64,000 bases of DNA from VRUE01 sp963715625 (GTDB lineage Bacteria > Actinomycetota > Thermoleophilia > Solirubrobacterales > 70-9): assembly GCA_963715625.1 (NCBI GenBank), contig OY970260.1:868001-932000 (forward strand). The letters are read 5' to 3'. A program made the position numbers and the translations under genes. The notes below the pieces were generated by a model. That model saw only the letters and a program-made list of their open reading frames with translations, did not search any database and was not told the origin of the DNA. Positions within the stretch are counted from its first letter, which is position 1; each line of letters opens with the position of its first letter. This document shows, piece by piece, positions 41,344 through 51,400 of the stretch.

Positions 41344-42768
41344 CTACTGCCCGCCTGTGCCTCGAAGCCTCCCGCTGACTTTTCCTCGAAGCTCGTCCAG
41401 GCCTTGGCCCAAGATGCGCTGGAGGAAATTCTCAGCCTTTACCTGGGCAACGCTCGAGAGCTGCGGATGGATCTCGGCTCGACCTAGAACCAGCTGTTCT
41501 TCAGGTGAGTCAACCGACCGGGCGAGAAGCGCCTCGTCGGAATCGTCATCCGCGGCCGCATAGACATCAATCCGCCGGAGAACGGTCTCCTGGGCTGGTG
41601 GCATGGCTTGAAAGCTAAACCGGATTCCCTTTAGACCGGGAGCCAGAACATCCCGAAAGCCCTGCGGTGGCTGGATATTGTCACTGAGGGTTTCGACGGC
41701 GATCGTGATGCCATCAGGAACACTTAGCGTGTCAACCAGCCGGTGCCCTGTGTCGTGAAGCCACTGGGCAAACTTAGAGCAGAGTCGATCGAACTCAGTC
41801 TGCTCGGTCTGGAGAAGGCTTTCGAATTCATGGAGAACCGCGTCCGGCCGTGGAGCACGGGCAGTTAGCAGGCTATCCACTACCAGCTCCATTGCCTCTC
41901 TTGTCACGCTTCCAATGAAGTCGACGAAACTCTTTGCATCCCCAGAATCTGCTTGAGCCAATGTTGCTAGATAGGTACCGCGACGGTCAACGAGGACGAG
42001 GAGCGGAATAGAGGCCGTCCGATACGTATAGGCAGACGACACCGCTCGCGCGACCCTGCCATTCCCGTCGGCGAAAGGGTGAATTGCAGCTAGTGCGTAG
42101 TGCGCGTACGAAGCCTGGATAACGGGATGGGCCTCTCGGAAGGCAGGCGTGTCAACTTCGTCGATCAGTCGTTGCATCTCGACCTGTGTCTGATCTACCG
42201 GTGCGTACGCGTGAATCTCTCCATCCTCAGTTCGAACGTGATTTGGATGCACCTTGTACTCGCCCTTTGGAAGTGGCTGCTCCTGCAGCCCGAGTGGCGT
42301 ATGAACTTTGTAGGTCTCCTGCGGGGCAGTGATCTCCTCGTGGAGACGCCTAACCCAGGCCTGAGTCAATTTTGGGAATCGTTCCGTGACTTGATCCAGA
42401 ACCAACTCGAAAGCAGCAAGCTGCGCCTCGAATAGCGCACGCGCATCAGGACCGCTTTCGTCAACCTTCTGCTCCCAAAGCGCGGCCTGCGTCGCCACCG
42501 TCAGCGTCAAACCTCGATCCGTCGAGTAAAGACCCTCTATGGCTCCGGTGTCGAATGCTGCCGCCCGCATCGCAACCGCTTTAGCCTCCTCGAGATCGGC
42601 CTCCGTCGCATTCGCGGAGATCTCCACGAACACTTTTCGGCTGCGCTCCCATGCATCGGAACTCGCAAACTCCTTTGGCCAGTCTCGAAAGGAGGGGAAT
42701 GGCGCGTACTGAGCATCGATCGCAGCGAGTTCCGCCGGATTCAAAGGCTGGATGGCTTCCTCGGGCAT
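41344..42768 (-). CDS. Fic-domain AMPylation protein (self-inhibited class)
   Basis: 474 residues from ATG 42768. The catalytic loop HPFADGNGRVARAVSS is the complete HPFx(D/E)GNGRxxR motif, so AMP transfer from ATP to a protein hydroxyl is expected. The inhibitory helix motif (S/T)xxxE(G/N) appears as TGAIEG near residue 72, N-terminal to the Fic core (class II). The C-terminal half (about 270-474) lacks recognised domains. Base composition is clearly more AT-rich than in neighbours, which suggests recent transfer. No antitoxin gene lies next to it. Confidence 0.92.
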   Translation of the reverse strand: MPEEAIQPLNPAELAAIDAQYAPFPSFRDWPKEFASSDAWERSRKVFVEISANATEADLEEAKAVAMRAAAFDTGAIEGLYSTDRGLTLTVATQAALWEQKVDESGPDARALFEAQLAAFELVLDQVTERFPKLTQAWVRRLHEEITAPQETYKVHTPLGLQEQPLPKGEYKVHPNHVRTEDGEIHAYAPVDQTQVEMQRLIDEVDTPAFREAHPVIQASYAHYALAAIHPFADGNGRVARAVSSAYTYRTASIPLLVLVDRRGTYLATLAQADSGDAKSFVDFIGSVTREAMELVVDSLLTARAPRPDAVLHEFESLLQTEQTEFDRLCSKFAQWLHDTGHRLVDTLSVPDGITIAVETLSDNIQPPQGFRDVLAPGLKGIRFSFQAMPPAQETVLRRIDVYAAADDDSDEALLARSVDSPEEQLVLGRAEIHPQLSSVAQVKAENFLQRILGQGLDELRGKVSGRLRGTGGQ

Positions 42769-42832
42769 CGTTCGCCAATGGTAGGCACCCTGCCCGACGA
42801 GCACAGTCGGAACCGTGCACCCATTGACAGGG

Positions 42833-43777
42833 CTAATTGAAGAGGTAGAGCACCGCGAAGGCGGTGATGACGAAGGCGGCCGCTCCGGCGATCATGCCCT
42901 TGTCCTTGGAGACCATGGCGGCGATCGAGCGGTCGTCGGAGCGGTCGTAGATCAGGTAGAGGTAGCGGAAGATGCCGTAGACGACCGGGGGGATCGTCCA
43001 CATCATCTCGTTGCCGACGATCGGCGAGTTGACGGCGTAGATCGAGTAGCTGATCACGGTCCCGGTGGTGACCATCGCGACCATCTGGTCGAGGAAGGGC
43101 AGCGAGTAGTGCTCGAGGACGGGGCGGCTGCTGGCACCCTCGTGCAGCTCGGAGACCGCCTCCTGGCGCCGCTTGGTGAAGCCGAGGAAGAGGGCGATCA
43201 TGCCGGTGCAGAGCAGCAGCCATTCGGAGGCGTGGGCGTCGACGGCGCTGGCGCCGGCGGCGACGCGGAGGATGAAGAGGCCGGCCAGGGTCATCACGTC
43301 GACGATCACGATCTGCTTGAGGCCGAGGCTGTAGGCCATCTGGGCGATGCCGTAGCCGATCACCATCACGCCCACCTCCCAGTTGACCGTGGCGAAGGCG
43401 ATGCCGATGCCGGCGGCGGCCAGCAGCGGCGCGATCAGCTTCGCCGTGCTCTCGGAGAGCTCCCCCGCGGCCAGCGGGCGGAAGCGCTTCTTCGGGTGCT
43501 TGCGGTCGAGCTCGACGTCGATCAGGTCGTTGACGTAGTAGCCGGCGCTGGAGATCGCGCAGAAGGAGACGAAGGCGAGCGTCGCCTCCAGCACCGCGTG
43601 CGGCTGGTTGAACTTGCCCGAGAAGACCAGCCCGGCGAAGACGAAGAGGTTCTTGATCCACTCCTGCGGCCGCCCGGTCTTGATCGCCGCCCGCAGCGGC
43701 GAGCGTCGCGGCACCACCGGCTCGTCCATCGAGGGGACTGCCGGGACAGTCGGCTGTTCGGAGGTGATCGTTTCCAC
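42833..43777 (-). CDS. UbiA prenyltransferase, decaprenyl-phosphate phosphoribosyltransferase-like
   Basis: 314 residues, about nine membrane helices. The first Asp-rich motif YYVNDLIDVELDRKHPKKRF (N-D-x-x-D-x-x-x-D) binds the prenyl phosphate with Mg; HPKKRFRPLAAGELS matches the DPPR synthase branch (Rv3806c type), which makes the decaprenyl-P-ribose precursor of arabinan. The second Asp motif region is less clear (SLGLKQIVIVDVM). A role in cell-wall arabinose or another prenyl-P-sugar is inferred. Confidence 0.88.
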   Translation of the reverse strand: METITSEQPTVPAVPSMDEPVVPRRSPLRAAIKTGRPQEWIKNLFVFAGLVFSGKFNQPHAVLEATLAFVSFCAISSAGYYVNDLIDVELDRKHPKKRFRPLAAGELSESTAKLIAPLLAAAGIGIAFATVNWEVGVMVIGYGIAQMAYSLGLKQIVIVDVMTLAGLFILRVAAGASAVDAHASEWLLLCTGMIALFLGFTKRRQEAVSELHEGASSRPVLEHYSLPFLDQMVAMVTTGTVISYSIYAVNSPIVGNEMMWTIPPVVYGIFRYLYLIYDRSDDRSIAAMVSKDKGMIAGAAAFVITAFAVLYLFN

Positions 43778-43855
43778 GCTGGGAGGGCCGGCGAGCGCAG
43801 AGAAAACCCGCCTGGCAAGAGAGATTCGGTCGCGAAAGGGTACCGCCGTCGTCCG

Positions 43856-44350
43856 TCAGCCCGGGGAGTCGCCCGGCCCCTGGGCGCCTTCCAGCGCTTC
43901 CAGGTCGTCTCGGTCTCGCGGTCGCTCGCTGGCCCGCTTCATCTCGAGCAGGTGATCGAGAGAGCAGACACGAACCGGGAGACCGTCCATATCGACGTCG
44001 GTCGCCTTGGCATCCAGCTCCACGAAGGACGGGATCTGAGGGAGGCCCTGCAGGACGTCAACACGGCCAAGGTCGGTTACCACCAGCGTGCGATCCCCTG
44101 TTCTCAGGAAGGGAGAGATCGCATTCGAGTCGAGCAGGCGTCCGTCGACGTCGACCTTCCCGCCTAGACCCGCGAGCAGGGCATCGAGTCTTTCCAGGTT
44201 GTCTGGCGAAGGATCGGGAACGATGTTAACGTCTCGCGTCGCACGGATATACCCCCAGGCGTTGACCGCGAGGCCGCCGACGAGCACGAAGCGGATTTTC
44301 GCGGCGACGAGCTGCTCCAAGAGCTGTCGCAGGCGAAGCGGCTCGGCCAT
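43856..44350 (-). CDS. Nucleotidyltransferase-fold protein (DUF6036-like toxin candidate)
   Basis: 164 residues. FVLVGGLAVNAWGYIRATRD and DVNIVPDPSPDNLERLDALL form the NTase start; the D-x-D pair reads D-V-N, so the second metal Asp is lost. CSLDHLLEMKRASERPRDRD is the helical motif 3. Similar in length and layout to the proteins at 3962 and 5036. Translated right after the small gene 44350-44520 (TGATG overlap). Effector half of a two-gene module by analogy. Confidence 0.75.
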   Translation of the reverse strand: MAEPLRLRQLLEQLVAAKIRFVLVGGLAVNAWGYIRATRDVNIVPDPSPDNLERLDALLAGLGGKVDVDGRLLDSNAISPFLRTGDRTLVVTDLGRVDVLQGLPQIPSFVELDAKATDVDMDGLPVRVCSLDHLLEMKRASERPRDRDDLEALEGAQGPGDSPG

Positions 44351-44520
44351 CAGCCTTGTCGTGCGGCGCCGGTGAACGTGGAGAGGAATTCGCTCAAGGC
44401 GAGGCCCTCGGCGAGATTGACCGCGAGGGATCGCTTGGCGTCTTCGCGCACCTGACGTCTCCGAGCATCCTCGTTTGCGCGCCAGGGGTCACGCTTGGGC
44501 GTAGTGCTTTCGGCAGTCAT
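44350..44520 (-). CDS. Small protein paired with NTase (antitoxin candidate)
   Basis: 56 residues, too short for usual ORF cut-offs: ATG 44520, MTAESTTPKRDPWRANEDAR, then RRQVREDAKRSLAVNLAEGL and SEFLSTFTGAARQG. No family recognised. Same position and size as the 57-residue partner at 4870. Its TGA shares one base with the NTase ATG, typical of translational coupling. Confidence 0.68.
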   Translation of the reverse strand: MTAESTTPKRDPWRANEDARRRQVREDAKRSLAVNLAEGLALSEFLSTFTGAARQG

Positions 44521-44552
44521 TAGGTGAGGTTAGCTGGCACAGGCCAAGGTCG

Positions 44553-44591
44553 GGTCGCATTTCCAGCCGCTATGCGGCGGAAAGTGCGACC
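44553..44591. terminator. Hairpin after alkyl-DHAP synthase-like gene
   Basis: GGTCGCATTTCC pairs with GGAAAGTGCGACC (one bulged base), with AGCCGC/GCGG pairing further in. Located just downstream of the minus-strand stop at 44600. Confidence 0.6.
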
Positions 44592-44599
44592 GCTGGCGG

Positions 44600-46255
44600 T
44601 CATGGATCGATTAGGACGCCTGGATTGAGGATCCCGGTCGGGTCCAGCTCTCGCTTCGCGGCGCGCAGGGCGGCGGCGAACGGGGCGGGGCGCTGGCGAT
44701 CGTACCAGGGGCGGTGGTCGCGGCCGACGGCGTGGTGATGGGTGATCGTGCCGCCGCCTTCGATCACGGCCTCCGAGGCCGCGGCCTTGATCTCGTCCCA
44801 CTGCTCGACCTCGCCGCCGCGGATCGCGGGGGCGATCACGGTGAAGTAGGGCGCCGGCCCGTCGGGGTAGACGTGGGTGAAGCGGCAGCTCACCCGTGGC
44901 GCGCCGGCGCCCTCGGCCGGCGCCCCGCAGACCTCCGCCACCTTGGTCCGAACCGCCGCCATCGTCTCGGCGTGGAACTCCTCGAAGCGGTCCCAGGTGA
45001 TCGCGGTCTCGAAGGTCTCCGAGAGCACCCCGCAAGCGACAAAGGTGTCACGCAAGTACGGCGCCAGCAGGAACGCCCCCCGCCAGGCCCCCACCGCGTC
45101 CCCAGACTGAGGGCCGACGGGCCTGAAACGTCCACTATTTGGACGTTTCAGGCCCGTCGGCGGGGTTGTGGTGCGGGGGTTGCCGGGGGTGCCGCCGTGC
45201 TCGCGGGCGATGTCGAGGGCCAGGCGCATCGGTTCTTCGACCGGGAGGTGGGCGGACTCGAAGCCGAGCACGAGGAGGTTCCTCTCGCCGGAGCCGGCAC
45301 CGGTTGTGCCGGCCTCGAGGGCGTCGAGGAGGCGGCAGTTCGAGGGGTGCAGGCCGGACTGGGAGATCTCGCGGACGGCTCGCGCCGCGGCGAGGAAGTC
45401 GTCGAACTCGACCCCGCAGGAGGACTTGAACTCGGGCCGCGGCCGCACCCGCACCCAGGCCTCGGCGATCACGCCGAGGATGCCCTCGGAGCCGATCAGC
45501 GCCCGGTCGGGGGAGGGACCCGCCCCGGAGCCCGGCAGCCGCCGGCTCTCCCAGGCCCCGCGCGGCGTGATCGCCCGCACCGACTCGACCAGGTCGTCGA
45601 TGTGCGTGTAGAGCGTCGCGAAGTGCCCCCCGGCCCGGGTCGCGACCCAGCCGCCCAGGGTCGAGTACTCGAAGGACTGCGGGAAGTGGCGCAGCGTCAG
45701 CCCATGCTCCCGAAGCTGATCCTCCAGCCCCGGCCCCGTAGCCCCCGCCTGGATCCGCGCCCCAAGCGACTCGGTATCCACCTCCAGCACCCGATCCAAC
45801 CGCCTGAGGTCCAAGGACACGACCGGCCGCTCCCCCAGCCGAGCCTCGACTCCACCGACCACGCTGGTCCCACCCCCGAACGGCACCACAGCCGCCCCCT
45901 CGGCCTCGGCCCAAGAGAGCACCACCTCGATCTCCGACTCGTCCCGCGGAAACGCCACCAAATCAGGCGGGTTCTCAAATTCCCCCCGAAACCCCCGCAC
46001 CACGTCCCGGTAGGCCTTCCCCAACGCATGCGCAACCCGCTCATAGCGCTCGTCCCCAAAAAGCTCCCCAAAAGCGCTAGGGACCTTCAACCGCGGAGCC
46101 CGCAACTCAACCTCATCGAGCGGCACCGCCTCCTCAACCTCGCCCCCAAACCCAAACCGCTCCCTTATCCCCGCAGCGGCAGCAACAAGCTCATCTCTAG
46201 AAGGCGCCTGATCCTCATACCCCCACCCCCAGTGCTTAAGCCGTCTCTCACTCAT
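44600..46255 (-). CDS. FAD-linked oxidase, alkylglycerone-phosphate (alkyl-DHAP) synthase-like
   Basis: 551 residues from ATG 46255. The FAD-binding PCMH domain has VVPFGGGTSVVGGVEARLGE near residue 123, and EYSTLGGWVATRAGGHFATL near residue 198, both typical of alkyl-DHAP synthase (AGPS). The C-terminal THHHAVGRDHRPWYDRQ carries the tri-His motif needed for exchange of the acyl chain for a fatty alcohol. A 49-bp palindromic element is inserted in frame near codon 370 (encoding TGLKRPNSGRFRPVG). Downstream of the acyl-CoA reductase gene that could supply its fatty alcohol. D-lactate/glycolate oxidase is the alternative annotation. Confidence 0.84.
   Translation of the reverse strand: MSERRLKHWGWGYEDQAPSRDELVAAAAGIRERFGFGGEVEEAVPLDEVELRAPRLKVPSAFGELFGDERYERVAHALGKAYRDVVRGFRGEFENPPDLVAFPRDESEIEVVLSWAEAEGAAVVPFGGGTSVVGGVEARLGERPVVSLDLRRLDRVLEVDTESLGARIQAGATGPGLEDQLREHGLTLRHFPQSFEYSTLGGWVATRAGGHFATLYTHIDDLVESVRAITPRGAWESRRLPGSGAGPSPDRALIGSEGILGVIAEAWVRVRPRPEFKSSCGVEFDDFLAAARAVREISQSGLHPSNCRLLDALEAGTTGAGSGERNLLVLGFESAHLPVEEPMRLALDIAREHGGTPGNPRTTTPPTGLKRPNSGRFRPVGPQSGDAVGAWRGAFLLAPYLRDTFVACGVLSETFETAITWDRFEEFHAETMAAVRTKVAEVCGAPAEGAGAPRVSCRFTHVYPDGPAPYFTVIAPAIRGGEVEQWDEIKAAASEAVIEGGGTITHHHAVGRDHRPWYDRQRPAPFAAALRAAKRELDPTGILNPGVLIDP
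45113..45161. repeat. 49-bp palindromic element, copy A
   Basis: 22-bp perfect arms (outer part GCCGACGGGCCTGAAA) and a 5-nt centre. It shares length, ends and the first 16 bases with copy B at 34434-34482. Sits within the alkyl-DHAP synthase-like coding region. Confidence 0.88.
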
Positions 46256-46272
46256 AAAGAGAACCGTTCGAA

Positions 46273-46365
46273 GGGCGGTCGGGGGCCTCTCCGACGGGCG
46301 GATACTCAAAGTCGTCGCGCTAATTAGCGCGACGACTTGGACGGCGGAGAGGCCCCCGACCGCCC
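46273..46365. terminator. Nested palindrome between acyl-CoA reductase and alkyl-DHAP synthase-like genes
   Basis: Outer 21-bp perfect arms (46273-46293, 46345-46365) around a perfect 28-bp palindrome at 46310-46337 (centre CGCTAATTAGCG). Located between the stop of the upstream minus-strand gene and the ATG of the next; a strong terminator or processing site. Confidence 0.75.
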
Positions 46366-46366
46366 T

Positions 46367-48358
46367 CTACCAATGCACCCCTTTCATCAAATGAGCAAAC
46401 GCCACAGCCTCGGTTGAGGGCGCCCGATCCGGCGCCTCCTCGGCCTTCCCCTTGGCAGCCTGCGACTCCGGAAACAGTTTGTAGGCCTGGTTCAGGATCC
46501 TGTCGCTAACCGTCGGCGCCACCGCGTACAAAAGCTCGCCGAAGGTCCCCAGCCGCGTCGCCACCTTCTTCGGCTGGTGGATCATCGCCCCCGCGATCAT
46601 CTCGGCCGCCTCCTCCGGCGAGATCGCCGGGAAGACGTCGTACATCCGCGTCGGCGCGATCATCGGCGTGCGCACCAGCGGCATGTGGATCGTCGTCAGG
46701 TGCACGCCGTCGTCGATCACCTCCGAGGCGATCACGCGGCTGAAGGCGTCGAGCGCCGCCTTCGAGGCGACGTAGGCCGAGAATCGCGGCGGGTTGGTCT
46801 GGGTGCCGATCGAGCTGATGTTGACGATGTGGCCCGACTTGCGCGCCCGCATCGAGGGCAGCAGGGCGAGGATCAGCCGAACCGCGCCCAGGTAGTTGAG
46901 CCGGATCGTCCGCTCGTAGTCGTGGAAGCGGTCGTAGGCGAGCCCGACCGAGCGGCGGATCGAACGCCCGGCGTTGTTGACCAGGATGTCGACCTGGCCG
47001 TGGTAGGCGAGGACTTCCCCGGCCATCCGCTCGACGTCCTCGATGTCGGACATGTCGCAGCGGTGGATGTGGGCGACGCCGCCGCCCCGCTCGATCTCCG
47101 CCTTGGTCTCTTCGAGCTTCTCGATCGAGCGCGCCACCAGCAGCACGGTCGCGCCCGCGTCCGCGACCTTGACCGCGGTCGCCTTGCCTATCCCCGAGGA
47201 GGCGCCGGTAATCAGCACCACCTTGCCCCGCACCGCCGCGCTCAGCGAACGGTCCTTGAACAGGCCCGGATCGAGGTTTCGCTCCCAGTAGTCCCAGATC
47301 CGGTCGGCATAGGACTCCAGCGGCGGCACCGAGATCCCCGAGCCCTCGAGCGCCGCCTGCGCCCGGGTCGAGTCGAAGTGGGTTGGGTAGCTGAAGTAGT
47401 TGAGCACCCCGGCGGGAATGCCCAGCTCGCCCAGCCCCGCCTTCGCCACCCGCTTCGCCGGGGGGAAGAAGCGCAGGCCGGTGCGCACCAGCGAGGTGGC
47501 CGGGTCGGTGATGCCGGAGTCGAGCCGCAGCGCCGCCTGCGGCGCGTCGGCGGCGCGGGCGAAGAGGTTGAGCATCTCGCCGGCGCTCTTCGGCGCCGGG
47601 TCGGTGAGGTGGAAGGCCTGGCCGTCGAGCCCCGGCTCGTGGGCGATGTGGTCGATCGCGTCGGCCACGTAGTCGACCGGGACGATGTTGATCTCGCCGC
47701 CTTCGGCGCCGACCGCCGGCAGCCAGCCCGGCAGCACTTTCCGTGCCCGCTGCAGCAGCTTGAAGGCGTAGTAGGGGCCGTCGACCTTGTCGGTCTCGCC
47801 GCTGCGCGAGTCGCCGACGACGATGCCGGGCCGGTAGACGCGCCAGGGCCGGTGGCACTCCTCGCGCACCACCCGCTCGGACTCGTGCTTGGTGCGGAAG
47901 TAGGGATGGGTGTCGAGGCGTTCGGCCTCCTCGAACATGTCCTCGCGCCACTCGCCCTTGTAGAGGCCGGCGACCGCGATCGAGCTGATCTGGTGGAAGC
48001 AGCCGGCGTCGATCGCGCCGGCCAGTTCGACCGCGTGCCGCGTGCCCTCGACGTTGGCGATCTCCTGCGCCTCGGCGCCGGCGGTCATGTCGTAGATCGC
48101 CGCCAGGTGGAAGAAGTGGTTGACGTCGCCGCGCAGCGTCAGCAGGTCCTCCTCGGAGACGCCGAGCCCGGGCTGGGCGAGGTCGCCGGAGATCGGCACG
48201 ACCCGCGCCCCGTTCGGCCCCCAGGCGGTGCGCAGCTCCTCCAGCCGCCCTCGCGACCCGGCCCGGACCAGGGCGTAGATCGTCCCCTCGCGCCGCAGGA
48301 GCCGCTGCACGAGGTTGCGACCGATGAATCCGGTGGCGCCGGTGACGAAGTAGTTCAT
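46367..48358 (-). CDS. Bifunctional SDR: fatty acyl-CoA reductase-like (AcrA1 type)
   Basis: 663 residues with two Rossmann domains. The N-terminal extended SDR (1-350) has VTGATGFIGRNLVQRLL and YFRTKHESE (YxxxK), as in NAD-binding-4 fatty acyl-CoA reductases. The C-terminal classical SDR (about 375-620) has LITGASSGIGKATAVK, LVNNAGRSIRRS, and YVASKAALDAF (YxxxK). The same architecture is known for mycobacterial AcrA1 (Rv3391), which reduces acyl-CoA or fatty aldehydes. It lies upstream of the alkyl-DHAP synthase-like gene on the same strand. Divergent from kgd, 61 bp apart. Confidence 0.88.
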   Translation of the reverse strand: MNYFVTGATGFIGRNLVQRLLRREGTIYALVRAGSRGRLEELRTAWGPNGARVVPISGDLAQPGLGVSEEDLLTLRGDVNHFFHLAAIYDMTAGAEAQEIANVEGTRHAVELAGAIDAGCFHQISSIAVAGLYKGEWREDMFEEAERLDTHPYFRTKHESERVVREECHRPWRVYRPGIVVGDSRSGETDKVDGPYYAFKLLQRARKVLPGWLPAVGAEGGEINIVPVDYVADAIDHIAHEPGLDGQAFHLTDPAPKSAGEMLNLFARAADAPQAALRLDSGITDPATSLVRTGLRFFPPAKRVAKAGLGELGIPAGVLNYFSYPTHFDSTRAQAALEGSGISVPPLESYADRIWDYWERNLDPGLFKDRSLSAAVRGKVVLITGASSGIGKATAVKVADAGATVLLVARSIEKLEETKAEIERGGGVAHIHRCDMSDIEDVERMAGEVLAYHGQVDILVNNAGRSIRRSVGLAYDRFHDYERTIRLNYLGAVRLILALLPSMRARKSGHIVNISSIGTQTNPPRFSAYVASKAALDAFSRVIASEVIDDGVHLTTIHMPLVRTPMIAPTRMYDVFPAISPEEAAEMIAGAMIHQPKKVATRLGTFGELLYAVAPTVSDRILNQAYKLFPESQAAKGKAEEAPDRAPSTEAVAFAHLMKGVHW

Positions 48359-48419
48359 CGCTTGCAGCCTACCTCGACTCAGAAGTGCGTTAACCCGTTT
48401 TCATAGACTCAGGGCAGAG

Positions 48420-51400
48420 ATGGCGCAAACGGCGACCGTGCAGATCGAGATGCCCGAGATGGGCGAGTCGGTCACCGAGGGGATCGTGCTCGAGTGGCAC
48501 GTCGCCGTTGGCGATTTCGTGCGCGAGGGGGACACGGTCGTCGAGGTGTCTACGGACAAGGTCGACGCCGAGGTGCCGGCTCCGGCTGACGGGGTGATCA
48601 CAAAGCTGCTCGTGGCCGTTGACGACGAGGTGCCGGTGGGGGCCCCCATGGCTGAGATGGAGCCCGGTGAAGACTCAGGCGAGTCGGCCGCGGGGCCCGT
48701 CGCGGCCTCGGGGGGGCCTGCGGGCGGGGGCGAGGCCTCCGTTCTCGGCCCCCCCGAGTCCACGCCACCCGCGGAGATAGCGTCGGAGTCCGGGACGGCT
48801 TCCAACGGGGCCGATGGGGTCCGGGCGACACCCGTTGCGAGGCGGATAGCTGCGGAGGCCGGCGTCGACCTTCGCTCGGTAGCTGGTTCGGGGCCGGGGG
48901 CGAAGGTGACAAAAGAAGACGTGGTCGCGGCCGCCAATGGGGAGGTGCAGGCTGCTGCGCCGGCTGCGGCCGGTGAGGAGAGGGCTTTGCGGGGGCCGGC
49001 GGCGATGCTGGCTCAGGCGATGGACGAGTCGAGGGAGGTGCCGACGGCTACGTCGTTCCGGACGGTCGCCGTGGACACGCTGGATGCCAAGCGGAAGGCT
49101 TTGAACGGGTTGTTGAAGCCGCGGGGGTTGAAGGTCTCCTTCACCCACCTCATCGCCTGGGCGATCGTGCAGGCGGCGAAGCGGCACCCGGTGATGACGC
49201 GGGTCTTCGAGCGGCGCGACGGCAAGCCGTTTGCGCTGGGCGGCCCGGTCAACCTCGGCATCGCCGTCGACGTCGAGCGCAAGGACGGCTCGCACAGCCT
49301 GATGGTGCCGGCGATCAAGGGCGCCGAGGCGCTCGACTTCGCCGCCTTCCACAGCTGCTACGAGGACCTGATCACCAAGACGCGGGAGAGCAAGCTCACC
49401 GCCGACGACTTCCAGGGCACGAACATCTCGCTGACCAACCCGGGCGGGATCGGCACCGTCGCCTCCGTCCCCCGCCTGATGAGCGGCCAGAGCGCGATCG
49501 TCGCCACCGGGGCGATCGCCTACCCGCCCGAGTGGGCGCACGCATCGCCCGACCGGCTGCGCCAGCTCGGCGTCTCCAAGACGATGACGCTGACCTCGAC
49601 CTACGACCACCGGGTGATCCAGGGCGCCGAGTCCGGCGAATTCCTCCGCCGCATCGAGCAGCTGCTGCAGGGCGAGGACGGCTTCTACGAGGGAGTCGCC
49701 ACGGACCTGAGAATCGAGCCGGCGCCGGTCGCCTCCGCCCATCCCGCTGCCGCCTCGGCCCCGCCGCTGGGCGCCCCCGCCCATGGCGCCGAGGAAATGA
49801 GGGTCACCGCGATCCAAGCCGACGAGGAGCTGTTGCAGGCGGTCCAGGCCGCGACCTCGCTGCTCAAGGGCTACCGCACCCACGGCCACCTCGCCGCCCG
49901 CCTCGACCCGCTCGGCCGCGAGCCCGAGGGCGACCCGGCGCTCCACCCCGAGAACCTCAACCTGACGCCGGAGCTGATGGCCCGCATCCCGGCCTCGATC
50001 CTGCACATCGGCGTCCCCGGCGAGACCCTGCTGGAGGCGCTGCCGCGCCTGCGCGAGGCCTACTGCGGCACGATCGCCTACCAGTTCGAGCACCTCTCCT
50101 CCCACCAGCAGCGCACCTGGCTGCGCGAGATGGTCGAGACCGGCGCCCACCGCCAGCCGCTGGCCGACGAGGAGAAACGTCGCCTGCTGGAGCGGCTGAT
50201 CGACGTCTTCGAGTTCGAGCGCTTCATCGAGAAGGCCTACCTGGGGCAGAAGATCTTCACGATCGAGGGACTCGACGCGGTAGTGCCGATGCTCGACGAG
50301 CTGGTCACCCTCGCCTACCGCGGCGGCACCGAGGAGGTCGTCTTCGGCATGGCCCACCGCGGCCGGCTCAGCGTCCTCGCCCACAACCTCGGCCGCTCGG
50401 TCGAGTCGATCCTGGCCGAGTTCGAGGGCTCGAAGAGGATCGACGCGGTCAAGGCCGTGGCGGCGATCCCGCACGGCGGCACCGGCGACGTCAAGTATCA
50501 CTACGGCCACCAGGGGGTCTACGAGACCAGCGAGGGCGAGAAGATCGCCGTCCGGCTCTACCCCAACCCCAGCCACCTCGAGTTCGTCAACCCGGTTGTC
50601 GAGGGAGCGGCGCGCTTCATCCAGTCCGACTTCGACGGCGCCAGGATCGAGCACCAGCCCAAGCGCGCGGTGCCGGTGCTGCTGCACGGCGACGCCGCCT
50701 TCCCGGGGCAGGGCGTGGTCGCCGAGACGCTCAACCTGCGGGCGCTGAGGGGCTACACCACCGGGGGCACCATCCACCTCATCCAGAACAACCAGGTGGG
50801 CTTCACCACCGACCCCGAGGACGCCCGCTCCACCCCCTACGCCGCCGACATGGCGAAGGGCTTCAACGTCCCGATCGTCCACGTCAACGCCGACGACGTC
50901 GAGGCCTGCTCGGCGGCGATCCGGCTGGCGATGGCATACCGCGAGCGCTGGAGCCAGAGACATCGTCATCGACGTGATCGGGTACCGCCGCTACGGCCAC
51001 AACGAGACCGACGAGCCCGCCTACACCCAGCCCCAGATCGCCGCCAAGATCAAGGCGCACCCGCCGGTCTCCGAGATCTACGCCGAGAAGCTCGTCGCCG
51101 AAGGCACGATCTCGAGCGAGGAGGTCGAGGCCGCCGCCCGCGAGCGCCACGACGAGATGTCGGCGGCGCTGAAGGACCTGCGCCACAAGATGGAACTGGG
51201 CGACTACGAGGACCCGACGGTGACCACCTCCAGCACCGGCGAGCTGGACCGCAGCGCCAGCCCCCCCGTCCAGACCGCGGTCCCGATCGAGAAGCTGCAA
51301 GAGCTGAACCGGGCCCTGATCGAGGTCCCGGAGAGCTTCACGATCCACCGCAAGCTGCGCAAGCCGCTCTCCAAGAGGGTCGACGCGCTCGAGAACGGCG

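Noticed and set aside
49532..50977. 481-codon alternative frame within kgd
   Set aside because: No protein family character; the overlapping frame encodes the conserved E2/E1 domains.
50950..50980. Programmed frameshift in kgd
   Set aside because: No slippery heptamer or pseudoknot seen, and four other genes show the same one-A lesion; a sequence error is simpler.
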